A DNA stretch of 64,000 nucleotides from an uncultured Pseudokineococcus sp. (GCF_947495735.1 NZ_CANMAA010000001.1:638003-702002), one strand, 5' to 3'. Numbered from the stretch's first letter, positions 8,901 to 16,668 are shown. The notes: generated by a model from the letters alone, not told the origin. Translations and numbers: made by a program.

Positions 8901-9441
8901 CTTCGTCGTCCTCCTGCCGCCGCCGGGGGCCAGCACGGCGGCCGGCACCGACGCCGCGTCCGCCGTCGACGCCCTCGGCGGGCTCGAGCAGGCCGCCGAG
9001 GTCGAGGGCGCGCTGCTGTGGCGGGTCGCGCCGCGAGCCGCCGCGGCCGCCGCGCAGGACCCGTCCACGGCGGGTGACCTCGGGGTCGTCCGCCTGCTGG
9101 CGGACGACGGCGCCGTCCAGGGCGTCGTCGGGGCCGACGCCCTCACCGGCTCGACGCCCGTCCCCGAGGGCGTCGAGGGCCGCGCCGTGGTCCTGGCCGA
9201 GCAGGCGGACCCGGGCTGGACGGCGACCGTGGACGGCGTCCCGCTCGTCCCCGTGGCCAGCCCGGACCCCTCCGCGCCGTGGGCCCAGGCCTTCGCCCTG
9301 CCCGTCGGGGGCGGCGACCTCGCGGTGCGCCACGACGGCGGCTGGGCGTCGCCGAGCGGTCCCTGGCCGTGGGTCGCCGGCGCGAGCCTGCTGCTCGCGG
9401 TGCTGCTGGCCGTCCCGCTGCCCGGGCGGAGGAGCCTGTGA
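5947..9441 (+). CDS. Giant family-2 glycosyltransferase with polytopic membrane C-terminus
   Basis: 1164 aa from the GTG at 5947. Residues 1-45 are a Pro/Ser/Thr-rich start. About 45-300 is a GT-A domain: LLLVTDPSEEGAERLRRTL opens it, LWLLTDDVEPAPDALQRLL carries the DxD-like acidic site, and GGFDPGLPADGADLDLCRRV is the family-2 acceptor/base region. From about residue 312 there are many hydrophobic helices, roughly a dozen, separated by an extracytoplasmic Ala/Ser-rich region, and the protein ends with a last helix and a basic tail. It probably transfers sugars onto lipid-linked or cell-wall glycans; donor and acceptor are not deducible. Its position after whiB2 parallels the mycobacterial cell-wall rhamnosyltransferase neighbourhood, but the architecture differs. 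Its TGA overlaps the next GTG. Confidence 0.85.
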   Translation: MKPLPEPGPSSSTTPGATAPGGAAASRDGSVGRSAAVPGAVAVTALLLVTDPSEEGAERLRRTLRALEAQALPADAVVAVAAGCSPESLAVLREHGLEPYLRRRSTPAELIRVLPGAPPSGRRRPREADGRARPTGTTRGTTTTGAAEGAVAPDPDAPVPWLWLLTDDVEPAPDALQRLLEAVELRPGIAVAGPKVRDADRPGRLLQVGFTTSRRGTALTRVGADELDQGQADDREDVLAVSVPGMLVRRDVLDEVGGFDPGLPADGADLDLCRRVRMAGHSVVVVPASVVERPGRRAERVGGSPRAAAYTRLVSASPLGLPFALVGVLVGGVLRALWRFLVKDPGHAPAELGRVVGVVLRPDRVVAARRRAGTAQVRGRSSLAPLLATRAEVLRHHRDRWSLRRAAADAEAEDAAEAARHARPQAPGGLPPRRDPLPALVLGAVLLGVSALALHRVVGAGAVQAPALPAAPASWADLREAATSSWAAVATGSATPPDPFVAVLAAASLVLAGSPAVLVPVLLLLALPVSAVSAWWGAGVLVRGRVVRLAAALAWAAGAPLLTGAATGRLGPVVAHAALPWLARGLVSGWRARSARRAWAVTGSVALALVVVGTGAPVLLVPALLAVLVVAASARRRLPLLASVVPVAAVVGPWARGVVSSVVDGDAGLALGALLGSPLPPVATVAAPVWQQALGQPLDASAWAVRGLGLPESWPAEVLTALPLAAPVVLAVVALVAVVLRPRAVGGWALVLLGTALALTAALVGTGVTRSGGEAVVAAAWSGPGASTALLGLLVAALPLLAGPLGATGPRAPAPDRPRRRAARLVAAGLVALLAGATTGAWALAQAATSSQEAAASGLVARGAGPLLPEVSASSATTPQALRTLVLRPSAAPTADGLAAAGPGDEESAPADGSAGAGSAPAPVTASLVRGGVDLSDLLSLAAAASAAPGEQEPDAAVRPVADAAAALVASEARARDRLAALGVGFVVLLPPPGASTAAGTDAASAVDALGGLEQAAEVEGALLWRVAPRAAAAAAQDPSTAGDLGVVRLLADDGAVQGVVGADALTGSTPVPEGVEGRAVVLAEQADPGWTATVDGVPLVPVASPDPSAPWAQAFALPVGGGDLAVRHDGGWASPSGPWPWVAGASLLLAVLLAVPLPGRRSL

Positions 9442-11414
9442 GCCCCCGCTGGCGCGGCCGCCCCCTCTCGGGCGAGCCGGGCCCCGCGGAGGGGGCGGCT
9501 GCCGACGCGACGACGACGGACGAGACGACGGGAGCCGTGGTGGACGACGACGGGCGCGCAGCGGACGGCGCGGCGCGGCGCGGGTGGACCCCCGCCCCGC
9601 CCAGCAGCTCCGCGGCCAGCAGCTCCGCGGCCGGCACCTCCGCGGCCGACAGCTCCACGGCCGGCAGCGCCGCGGACGGCCCCTCGGCGGGCAGCCCGTC
9701 GACCGACCGCGCCGCGGGCGCCGGCACGAGCGCCGCGGGCGCCTCGTCGGCCGGGACCTCCGCTGCGCCGCGCGACCCCGCGGCGGCCGGGGACGTGCGG
9801 GGCGGGCCGTGGCGCACGCCCCGCGTCCTGGCGGCGGTGGCCTCGGGCCTGCTGGTCCTCGGGGTGGCGGGGACGGCCGTGGCCGGCGCGTCGCTGCGCC
9901 CCGTGGACGGGCGCGAGCAGGTGCCCGACGGCGGCGTCGTGCAGGTGGGCAGCGGCCCCGGCACCTCGACGCTCGGCTGCCCGGGCGGCCCCGTCGCGCC
10001 GGTCGCGCCGGTCGAGACGGACAGCGACTTCGCGGTCGTGCAGACGCCGCCGGACCAGCGCCTGGGCCTCCTGGCCGCCGGGGCCCAGGGCCCCGTCACG
10101 ACGGCTCCCGCGCTGGTGGCGGGCTCCTCGACCACCACGGGCGCCGAGCCCGCGGCGGCCGGGGAGGTCCAGCCCGTCGACGGCACCGCCGTCGGCGGCG
10201 GCGCGGCCGGCACCGGGGGCGCGGCGGTGCTCTCCGCCACGGGCGCGGACGACGAGCCGGCGCCCTCGCTGTCGGCGCTCGCGACCACGGCGACGCCGGA
10301 CGGCGACCTGCAGGGCCTCGCCGCAGCCGCGTGCCCGTCCCCGACGTCCGACGCGTGGCTCGTCGGCGGCTCCACGTCCGCGGGCAGCAGCAGCCGTCTC
10401 GTCCTGGTCAACCCCGGGGCCACGGCCGCCGAGGTCGACGTCGAGCTGCTGACGCCCGACGGCCTGCAGCAGCCGCCCGCGGGCCAGGGCGTCGTGGTCC
10501 CGGCGGGCCAGCGCGCCGAGCTGCTGGTCGAGGGGCTCGTCGGCGGCGTCGAGGCGCTCGCCGTCCACGTCACGAGCACGGGCGGGGCGGTCGCGCCGTC
10601 GCTGGTCGTCACGCGCCTGGAGGGGCTGGTGCCCCGGGGCGTCGAGGTCGTCGTGCCGTCGGCGCCCCCGGCGCAGGAGCAGGTGGTCCCCGGCGTGGCC
10701 ACCGCGGGGAGCAGCACCGCGGTGCTGCGCCTGGCCGTCCCCGGCCCCGAGCCCGCCGGCGTCCGCTGGGACGTCCTGGCGGACGAGGCCGGCGCCGAGG
10801 CGGCCGGGGCGCTGTCGTCGGAGGCGACCGTGCCCGCGAGCAGCACGGTCGACGTGCCCCTCGGCGGGGTGCCCGCCGGCTCGGCGGGCGTCGCCGTCAC
10901 CTCGGACGCGCCCGTCGTGGCCTCCGTCGTCCTCGAGCGCCTGTCCACCGCCGCCGAGGCGGGTCCCGCCGACCTGGCCGTCGCCCCCGCCACGGCGCCG
11001 GTGGCGCCCGGTGCGGGCCTCGCGCTGCCCGCGGCGGACGCGGGGCTGACGGCGTCGCTGCTGCTGACCAACGCCACCGACGAGCCCGCGACGGCCGAGC
11101 TCGTGGGCGTCTCGGCCACCGCCGAGCAGGGGGAGCCCGTGGCGGTCCAGGTGCCGGCCCGCTCGACGACGGCGGTGGACCCGGCCTCGCTGGGGGCGGT
11201 CGCCGGCGTCCTCGTCGTCGGCGCGGACGTCCCCGGCGCGCGGGCCGCTGCGTCCGCGGGCGCCGGGGCCGAGCGCAGCAGCGGCCTGCACGCCGCCCTG
11301 GTGCTCACGGCCCCCGCCCCGGCCGGCGCCGTGGCCGTCGCCGTCCCCTCCTCGGTGCCGGCCGCGGCGGGCAGCACCCCGGTGCTCGTGACCGCCCCGG
11401 GCCGCTGGCCGTGA
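9438..11414 (+). CDS. DUF5719 family membrane-anchored protein
   Basis: 658 aa. The GTG at 9438 overlaps the glycosyltransferase stop (GTGA), so the two are probably made together. Residues 1-128 are disordered and cytoplasmic, including imperfect five-residue SSSAA/GTSAA repeats coded at 9601-9670. One transmembrane helix lies at about 130-153 (LAAVASGLLVLGVAGTAVAG). The rest is an extracytoplasmic region of repeated beta-strand-like segments typical of DUF5719 (for example SSRLVLVNPGATAAEVDVEL), resembling bacterial adhesion or scaffold folds. The function of DUF5719 is unknown. Constant pairing with a membrane glycosyltransferase suggests a partner or extracellular accessory of the same envelope-glycan step, which is inference. 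Confidence 0.75.
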   Translation: MSPRWRGRPLSGEPGPAEGAAADATTTDETTGAVVDDDGRAADGAARRGWTPAPPSSSAASSSAAGTSAADSSTAGSAADGPSAGSPSTDRAAGAGTSAAGASSAGTSAAPRDPAAAGDVRGGPWRTPRVLAAVASGLLVLGVAGTAVAGASLRPVDGREQVPDGGVVQVGSGPGTSTLGCPGGPVAPVAPVETDSDFAVVQTPPDQRLGLLAAGAQGPVTTAPALVAGSSTTTGAEPAAAGEVQPVDGTAVGGGAAGTGGAAVLSATGADDEPAPSLSALATTATPDGDLQGLAAAACPSPTSDAWLVGGSTSAGSSSRLVLVNPGATAAEVDVELLTPDGLQQPPAGQGVVVPAGQRAELLVEGLVGGVEALAVHVTSTGGAVAPSLVVTRLEGLVPRGVEVVVPSAPPAQEQVVPGVATAGSSTAVLRLAVPGPEPAGVRWDVLADEAGAEAAGALSSEATVPASSTVDVPLGGVPAGSAGVAVTSDAPVVASVVLERLSTAAEAGPADLAVAPATAPVAPGAGLALPAADAGLTASLLLTNATDEPATAELVGVSATAEQGEPVAVQVPARSTTAVDPASLGAVAGVLVVGADVPGARAAASAGAGAERSSGLHAALVLTAPAPAGAVAVAVPSSVPAAAGSTPVLVTAPGRWP

Positions 11415-11533
11415 CCGGGCCCTGACCCACCGCTGACCGCCCGGCCCAGCTCCCGCGTCGGCAGCTCGACCTGCCCCGCCGCGTCGCCGGGACCGGTCGG
11501 GCCGGGGGCACCAGGCAGGCCGGGGGGCGGGGG

Positions 11534-12022
11534 TCAGCCCTCGCGGTAGTGCGGGTCGAGGCGCTCGGGCTCGGTGCCCAGGGCGTGGGCGATCTGCTCC
11601 ACCACCACGTGGTGGACGAGGTCCTCGAGGTCGCCGGCGCCGCTCGCGCGCGTCTCCACCGGGCGGCGGTAGACGACGACGCGGGCCGGCTGCCCGCGGT
11701 GGGCGGCCGAGAAGCGCCCCAGCGGGACGGCCTCGTCGGCGCCGGGGGAGGGGTCCGACGGCGGCACGTCCTCGACCGCGAACTCCAGGTGCGACAGGGG
11801 CTCGTCGAGGACCTGCTCGACCTCCTCCACGGCGTCCAGGACGAGGTCGTCGAAGCGCTCGCCCCGGGTGCGCGAGGCCGGCAGCGCGGCGGGGAGCAGG
11901 GGACCGCGCAGCCCGCGGCCGCGGCGGTCCCGGCGGGTGCGGTGCGGGCGTCCGGCCCGGGGCTGCCTCGTCGACGACCGCTCGGTCGGGGTCGGCGGGG
12001 TGGACGGCTGCGGGTCCGGCAC
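11534..12022 (-). CDS. Metallopeptidase-fold protein lacking HExxH (Rv3259-like)
   Basis: 162 aa. Matches the small actinobacterial metallopeptidase family (zincin-like, DUF1025 relatives) by ERFDDLVLDAVEEVEQVLDE (55-74), the DVPP loop and ARVVVYRRPVE. In catalytic family members the region VHHVVVEQIAHALG (137-150) would hold HExxH. Here the first zinc-binding His position is Val, leaving only Glu and a displaced His, as in other actinobacterial members I recall. A peptidase activity is therefore doubtful. Residues 1-50 are basic and disordered. Convergent with DUF5719, divergent from the DUF3499 gene; this order matches mycobacteria. Confidence 0.75.
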   Translation of the reverse strand: MPDPQPSTPPTPTERSSTRQPRAGRPHRTRRDRRGRGLRGPLLPAALPASRTRGERFDDLVLDAVEEVEQVLDEPLSHLEFAVEDVPPSDPSPGADEAVPLGRFSAAHRGQPARVVVYRRPVETRASGAGDLEDLVHHVVVEQIAHALGTEPERLDPHYREG

Positions 12023-12148
12023 GCGCCCAGGCTACGGCGCGCACGGCCGGCGCCGGCGTCGTCCCCGTGCTCCCGGCGACGACGCCCCGGACGGCCCCCG
12101 GCCCCCGGCCCGGCGGCGTGGTGGCGCGGGCCCCCCGTGCTCGGCGGG

Positions 12149-12154
12149 TAGCGT
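12149..12154 (+). promoter_or_regulatory. -10 box (TAGCGT) upstream of small ORF/DUF3499
   Basis: TAGCGT ends 8 nt before the GTG at 12163. It is the best promoter element for the DUF3499 unit and would produce an mRNA beginning at or very close to that GTG. Confidence 0.5.
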
Positions 12155-12162
12155 CCCCGCCT

Positions 12163-12279
12163 GTGACGTCCTCCCCGCTCACCGGCCGCCCCCCGGCCGC
12201 GCCGGTCCCCGCCGCGGGCCGCCGGTCGGCGCGCCCGGCCGGGCCCGGGGCGCCCGAGCCCCGCGGGAGCCGGCCGTGA
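12163..12279 (+). CDS. Candidate leaderless 38-aa leader peptide upstream of DUF3499
   Basis: A GTG placed 8 nt after a TAGCGT -10 box opens a 38-residue frame (VTSSPLTGRPPAAPVPAAGR, then Arg/Pro-rich) whose TGA overlaps the GTG of the DUF3499 gene (GTGA at 12276-12279). Stop-start overlap plus leaderless geometry suggests that translation of the short ORF feeds ribosomes into DUF3499, which has no SD sequence of its own. Too short for homology. The alternative is that it is simply an untranslated leader. Confidence 0.4.
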   Translation: MTSSPLTGRPPAAPVPAAGRRSARPAGPGAPEPRGSRP

Positions 12280-12677
12280 GCCCGGGGTCGCAGGGGCCCG
12301 GCCCTCGACCGGGTGCCCGGCGGTGCTGCCGCAGCGCCTGCCAGCACCCCGCCGTCGCCACGCTGACGTACGTCTACGCCGACTCGACCGCGGTCCTGGG
12401 CTCGCTGTCGGCCAGCCCGGAGCCGCACACCTACGACCTCTGCGCCCCCCACGCCGAGCGGCTGACGGCGCCCCGCGGCTGGGAGGTCGTGCGGCTGGCG
12501 CCCGACGTCCCCCAGGAGCGGCGCAGCGACGACGACCTGCTGGCCCTCGCCGACGCCGTGCGCGACGCCGCCCGCCCGCGTCCTGCGCCGCCCGCCCCGC
12601 CGGAGCCCGCGCAGGAGACCGCCCGGCGGGGCCACCTGCGCGTGCTGCGCGACGCCGGCGGCCGCCCGCCCCGCTGA
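12276..12677 (+). CDS. DUF3499 family protein (Rv3258c-like)
   Basis: 133 aa. The core is diagnostic: ACQHPAVATLTYVYADSTAV (21-40), then EPHTYDLCAPHAERLTAPRGW (49-69), matching DUF3499. Cysteines C17/C18, C22 and C56 with H24/H59 could bind a metal; this is inference. The C-terminal 45 residues are Pro/Ala/Arg-rich and variable. The start is uncertain because frames upstream stay open, but the conserved part begins near residue 15, so GTG 12276 is suitable. The gene lies, as in mycobacteria, between the metallopeptidase-like gene and phosphomannomutase. Function unknown. Confidence 0.8.
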   Translation: MSPGSQGPGPRPGARRCCRSACQHPAVATLTYVYADSTAVLGSLSASPEPHTYDLCAPHAERLTAPRGWEVVRLAPDVPQERRSDDDLLALADAVRDAARPRPAPPAPPEPAQETARRGHLRVLRDAGGRPPR

Positions 12678-12847
12678 CCGGCCCGCCCGCCGGACCGCCC
12701 GGGCGGTCGGACCGCGCGGCAGGGTCGGCGGCGACCTGAGGGTTCCGCTGCTCCGGACGGGTGAGGCGCTCAAGGGCGTCACCCCCTCGGCCGATGCAGG
12801 CGGGGTCACGCCGCCACCGGCGGCCCCCGCACCGCGAGGAGCTCCCC

Positions 12848-13120
12848 GTGCCCAGCCGCCGCGCCGCCACCTCCGCCCCCCGTCAGCGCCGTCGCCCCGA
12901 GCCGGTGCCGCCGCTGGGCTCGCTGACCCAGAGCGAGGCCGTCACCACCTCCTGCGTCGCGTGCGGCGCCGAGCGCGTCACCCGCCTGGCGATGACCCTG
13001 ACCGACGGCACCCCCGCCGTCTTCACCTCCTGCACCCGCTGCGAGCACCGGGGCTGGGAGACCGAGGGCGCGACCCTCTCGATCGACGACGTCGTCGACC
13101 GCACGCGCCGTCCCGTCTGA
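12848..13120 (+). CDS. Small zinc-ribbon-like protein
   Basis: 90 aa from GTG 12848, which has a GAGGAG SD about 5 nt upstream. The body has two CxxC pairs, CVAC at 36-39 and CTRC at 62-65, separated by a short beta-hairpin-like stretch with LAMTLTDGTPAVFTS, the pattern of a zinc ribbon. The C-terminus continues WETEGATLSIDDVVDRTRR. Similar small proteins are found at this place, between DUF3499 and manB, in other actinobacteria. Function unknown; RNA, DNA or protein binding are all possible. It is probably co-transcribed with DUF3499, 170 nt upstream. Confidence 0.75.
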   Translation: MPSRRAATSAPRQRRRPEPVPPLGSLTQSEAVTTSCVACGAERVTRLAMTLTDGTPAVFTSCTRCEHRGWETEGATLSIDDVVDRTRRPV

Positions 13121-13171
13121 GCCGTCCCGTCCGGCCCACCCCGTCCGGCCGTCCGGCGCCGCCCGCCCCGG

Positions 13172-13177
13172 TAGCCT
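13172..13177 (+). promoter_or_regulatory. -10 box (TAGCCT) of manB
   Basis: TAGCCT ends 8 nt before the manB GTG at 13186 and there is no SD sequence, again indicating a leaderless transcript start for the manB-Trm112-SIS operon. Confidence 0.45.
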
Positions 13178-13185
13178 CCGGCGGC

Positions 13186-14712
13186 GTGAGCACCTCCGAC
13201 CTGTCGGCGATCGTCAAGGCCTACGACGTGCGCGGCGTCGTCCCCGACCAGTGGGACGAGCGCGCGGCGCGCGCGCTCGGCGCCGCGGTGGCCGACGTGC
13301 TCGTCCTCGAGGCGGCGCACCCGGCCGGGGGCTCCCCGGACCGCGGCTCCGGCGCCGGCGGCGCGCGACGCCTGGTCGTCGGCCACGACATGCGCCCCAG
13401 CTCCCCGGGCCTCGTCGACGCGTTCGCGGCGGGCGCCCAGGACCGCGGCGTCGACGTCGTCGTCATCGGCCTGTGCTCGACCGACGGCCTCTACTACGCC
13501 AGCGGCGTCATGGACGCCCCGGGCGCGATGTTCACAGCCAGCCACAACCCGGCGCAGTACAACGGCATCAAGCTGTGCCGGGCCGGCGCGCGCCCCGTCA
13601 GCCTCGACTCCGGCCTCGCGGCCGTCCGCGACCACGCGAGCGCGTCGCTGGCCGAGGGCGGCCCCCAGGTCGTCGACGACCGCGGGGCCCGCACCGACAC
13701 CGACGTGCTGCGCGGCTACGGCGAGCACCTGCGGGGGCTCGTCGACCTCTCAGGCTCGCGGCCGCTGCGCGTCGTCGTCGACGCCGGCAACGGCATGGCC
13801 GGGCTCACGGTCCCCGCCGTCCTCGGCGACGCGGCGGGCCTGCCCGCCCTCCCGCTCGACGTGCGCCCGCTGTACTTCGAGCTCGACGGCACCTTCCCGA
13901 ACCACGAGGCCAACCCGCTGGAGCCGGCCAACCTCGTGGACCTGCAGCGCGCCGTCGTCGAGCAGGGAGCCGACCTCGGGCTGGCCTTCGACGGCGACGC
14001 CGACCGCGTGTTCGTCGTCGACGAGCGGGGCGGGGCCGTGAGCCCCAGCGCCGTCACGGCTCTCGTGGCGCTGCGCGAGGTGGCCCGCGCGCGGGAGGCC
14101 GACCCCGAGGCGCCCGTGACGGTCATCCACAACCTCATCACCTCCGCCGTGGTCCCCGACGTCGTCAGCGCCGCCGGCGCCACGCCCGTCCGCACCCGGG
14201 TGGGCCACAGCTACATCAAGGAGGAGATGGCGCGCACGGGCGCCGTCTTCGGCGGCGAGCACTCGGCGCACTACTACTTCAGCGACTTCTGGGGCGCCGA
14301 CACCGGCATGCTCGCGGCGATGCACGTGCTCGCGGCGCTGGGGGAGGACGACCGCCCGCTGTCCGCCCTCGTCGCCGACTACGCGCCCTACGCGGCGAGC
14401 GGCGAGGTCAACAGCGTCGTGGCGGACGTCCCGGCCGCGGTGGCGCGGGTCCGCGACGTGTTCTCGGCCCGCGGCGCGGGCTTCGACGACCTCGACGGGA
14501 TGACCGTCACCGCCCCCGTCGGCAGCGGCGACGAGGCCGAGGAGGCCCCGCCCTCCGCCGGTCCGGGGGGACCGGGCGGTCGGGCGTGGTGGTTCAACCT
14601 GCGCGCCAGCAACACCGAGCCGCTGCTGCGGCTCAACGTCGAGGGCGTCGACGCGGCGACCACCGACGCCGTCCGCGACGAGGTCCTCGCGCTCGTGCGG
14701 GCCGACGCGTGA
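13186..14712 (+). CDS. manB: Phosphomannomutase/phosphoglucomutase
   Basis: 508 aa, alpha-D-phosphohexomutase superfamily. It interconverts mannose-6-P and mannose-1-P (possibly also the glucose phosphates), feeding GDP-mannose for envelope mannolipids and glycans. KAYDVRG opens the protein. TASHNP at 117-122 holds the catalytic phosphoserine S119. DGDADR at 269-274 is the Mg2+ loop, GEHSAHYYF (357-365) the sugar-binding loop, and RASNTEPLLRLN near the C-terminus the phosphate-binding loop. All are intact. Start chosen because the conserved LSAIVKAYDVRG begins just after GTG 13186. It overlaps the downstream Trm112-like gene by 4 nt, so translation is coupled. Confidence 0.93.
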   Translation: MSTSDLSAIVKAYDVRGVVPDQWDERAARALGAAVADVLVLEAAHPAGGSPDRGSGAGGARRLVVGHDMRPSSPGLVDAFAAGAQDRGVDVVVIGLCSTDGLYYASGVMDAPGAMFTASHNPAQYNGIKLCRAGARPVSLDSGLAAVRDHASASLAEGGPQVVDDRGARTDTDVLRGYGEHLRGLVDLSGSRPLRVVVDAGNGMAGLTVPAVLGDAAGLPALPLDVRPLYFELDGTFPNHEANPLEPANLVDLQRAVVEQGADLGLAFDGDADRVFVVDERGGAVSPSAVTALVALREVARAREADPEAPVTVIHNLITSAVVPDVVSAAGATPVRTRVGHSYIKEEMARTGAVFGGEHSAHYYFSDFWGADTGMLAAMHVLAALGEDDRPLSALVADYAPYAASGEVNSVVADVPAAVARVRDVFSARGAGFDDLDGMTVTAPVGSGDEAEEAPPSAGPGGPGGRAWWFNLRASNTEPLLRLNVEGVDAATTDAVRDEVLALVRADA

Positions 14713-14969
14713 GCGCGGCGAGCGGCGCGTCCGCCGGCCCGGACCTGCCCGTCTGGCTGCGGGAGGTCCTGCGCTGCCCGGCGACGCGGGGCCCGCTGCA
14801 GGACGTGCGCGACGACGACGGGCGCCTGGTCGGGCTGCTCAGCACGTCCGCCGACCCGCCGCTGCTCTACCCCGTGGTGGACGGCATCCCCGTGCTGCTC
14901 GTCGACGAGGGCGTGCCGCAGGCGCCCGCCGCGGGCGGGGACGCCGGGCCCGGAGCCGTCGGTGCCTGA
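14709..14969 (+). CDS. Trm112-like small protein
   Basis: 86 aa. LREVLRCPATRGPLQ (18-32) and LLYPVVDGIPVLLVDEG (52-68) are the hallmarks of the Trm112/UPF0434 fold, a small protein that in eukaryotes activates methyltransferases and in bacteria has no fixed role. Only one of the usual cysteines (C24) is seen, so a full zinc site is unlikely. GTG overlaps the manB stop (GTGA) and its own stop overlaps the start of the SIS gene, so three genes are read as one coupled unit. Confidence 0.8.
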   Translation: MSAASGASAGPDLPVWLREVLRCPATRGPLQDVRDDDGRLVGLLSTSADPPLLYPVVDGIPVLLVDEGVPQAPAAGGDAGPGAVGA

Positions 14970-16113
14970 GCTGGACGAGGGCCTCCTCGACGACGCCGAC
15001 CGCCTGGCCGCGGCCGACCCCTCCTCGGTGCTGCGGGCGCTGGCGGGCGCCGGCGCGCAGGTGCGCCGGGCCCGCGAGCTGGTGGAGGACTCCCCGGCCT
15101 CCCGGTGGGACGCCGCCGACCGCCCGCGCGCCGTCGTCGTGGCCGCGCGCGGCGGCGCGACCGTCGTCGCGGGGGCGCTGGAGGCCCTCGCCGGCCAGCG
15201 CGCCGCCGTGCCGGTGGTCGCGCGCACGGGCGCCGCGCTCCCGGCGTGGGTCGGCGCCCTCGACCTCGTGGTCGCCGTCTCGCTGTCCGGCCGCGCGGAG
15301 GCGACGGTCGCCCTGGCCGCCGAGGCCGGGCGCCGCGGGGCCCGGCTGCTGACCGTCGGCGCCGCCGGCTCGCCGCTCGAGACGGTCTGCGCGATCGCCC
15401 GCGGGGTGCACGTGCCGCTGCCGGAGCCCGGCCGCGAGGCGACGTCCGCGCCGACGTCGCGCACCGCGCTGTGGTCGCTGCTGACCCCGGCGCTGTGCGT
15501 GACCTCCGCGCTGGGGGTGCTCGCCCCGCTGGGGGAGGGCTCGCCGGCCGAGGCGCTCGACGAGGTCGCCGCGGCCCTCGACGCGGAGGCCGAGGCCTGC
15601 CGCCCGGGCTCGGAGTCCTTCGTCAACCCCGCCAAGGCGCTGGCGCTCGACCTCGCCGCGGACCTGCCCGTCGTCCTGGGCGACGGCGACCTCGCCGGCG
15701 TCGCCGCGCGCCGCGCCGCGTCGGTGCTCGCGCGCACCGCCCGCATCCCCGCCGTCCACGGGCGCCTGCCCGACGACGCGGGCGACCTGGTGGCCACCTT
15801 CGGCGGGCCCTTCGCGGCCGCGGCCGAGGACGAGCTGTTCGAGGACCCCTTCCTCGACGGCCCGTCCCGCAGCCGCCTGCGGCTGGTCATGCTCCGCGAG
15901 GCCACCACGGGCCCCTCCTCGGCCGTGCTGCGCCTCGCCGAGCGCTCCGGCGTGCGCACCACCGACGTCGTGGCCGACGCGCCGGGTCCGCTGGCCCGCT
16001 TCGCCCAGCTCGTCGCCCGCACCGACTTCGCCGCGGCCTACCTCGCCCTGGCCACGGGCCTGGACCCGGGCACCTCGCCCCACGTCGCCGAGCTGCGGGA
16101 CGTCCTGGGCTGA
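14962..16113 (+). CDS. SIS-domain protein, phosphosugar isomerase-like (Rv3256c-like)
   Basis: 383 aa. Two SIS-like halves can be seen: AVVVAARGGATVVAGALEAL with LDLVVAVSLSGRAEATVAL in the first, and ADLPVVLGDGDLAGVAARRA with the IPAVHGRLPDDAGDLVATFG stretch in the second, resembling bifunctional phosphoglucose/phosphomannose isomerases. VAVSLSGRAEAT is the SIS phosphosugar loop. The GTG start at 14962 overlaps the Trm112 gene by 8 nt. Being coupled to manB, it plausibly handles mannose or fructose phosphates, but the mycobacterial homologue has no proven activity that I know of. The usual next gene, manA, is absent here. Confidence 0.75.
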   Translation: MPELDEGLLDDADRLAAADPSSVLRALAGAGAQVRRARELVEDSPASRWDAADRPRAVVVAARGGATVVAGALEALAGQRAAVPVVARTGAALPAWVGALDLVVAVSLSGRAEATVALAAEAGRRGARLLTVGAAGSPLETVCAIARGVHVPLPEPGREATSAPTSRTALWSLLTPALCVTSALGVLAPLGEGSPAEALDEVAAALDAEAEACRPGSESFVNPAKALALDLAADLPVVLGDGDLAGVAARRAASVLARTARIPAVHGRLPDDAGDLVATFGGPFAAAAEDELFEDPFLDGPSRSRLRLVMLREATTGPSSAVLRLAERSGVRTTDVVADAPGPLARFAQLVARTDFAAAYLALATGLDPGTSPHVAELRDVLG

Positions 16114-16266
16114 CGTCGCGGAACCGGGACCCGCGCCGCCCGCGGGCGCCCGTCGAGGCCCGGTGACGCCCGGACGGAGCAGCGCGCTCGGCCGAGGGGG
16201 TGAGCGGCGGGCGGGACCCCTCAGTCGCCGCTCCAGGCCCGGCGTCCGCCTGCCGACACCCCCGTC

Positions 16267-16668
16267 ATGGCGACGAGCGACGTGACCGAGTTCCCGACGG
16301 CCCCCTCTGCGGCGGCGACCACCACGCTGGCGGCGCGCACGGCCACGACGCCCCCGGGCCAGGCGCGCCCGGCGCACGACGACCTCGCGCACGACGACCT
16401 CGCGCCCGCGCAGCCGACGGCGGCCGTGCCGGGGCAGCGGACCGTCCTCGACCAGGGCCTGGTCGAGGAGCTGGGGGCCGCGCCGGCGGGTGCACCGGAC
16501 TTCGAGCGGCCCTCCGTCGCCGGCCACGGCGCCCTTCCCGAGACGGCCGACGAAGCCGACCCGGGCCGCGGCACGCCGCTGCAGGCGCTGGCCGGCTGGG
16601 GCGGCGCGCTGGTGCTGGGGGCCACCTGCTGGGCCGGGGCCCTCGCCGTCATCGGCCGCTTCGTCTGA
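16267..16668 (+). CDS. Hypothetical protein with a C-terminal membrane helix
   Basis: 133 aa. Residues 1-105 are acidic, Ala/Thr/Pro-rich and look disordered; [11 protein letters not shown] is a small internal duplication. One hydrophobic helix lies at about 108-130 ([20 protein letters not shown]), just before the end, so this may be a tail-anchored membrane protein. No SD sequence precedes the ATG. Third-position GC is high throughout, which supports coding. It occupies the place where manA is expected. No family was recognised. Confidence 0.5.
   Translation: MATSDVTEFPTAPSAAATTTLAARTATTPPGQARPAHDDLAHDDLAPAQPTAAVPGQRTVLDQGLVEELGAAPAGAPDFERPSVAGHGALPETADEADPGRGTPLQALAGWGGALVLGATCWAGALAVIGRFV

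Noticed and set aside
6243..12809. 2188-codon minus-strand open frame
   Set aside because: It is antisense to the glycosyltransferase and DUF5719 genes, whose domains and start-stop overlaps are clear.
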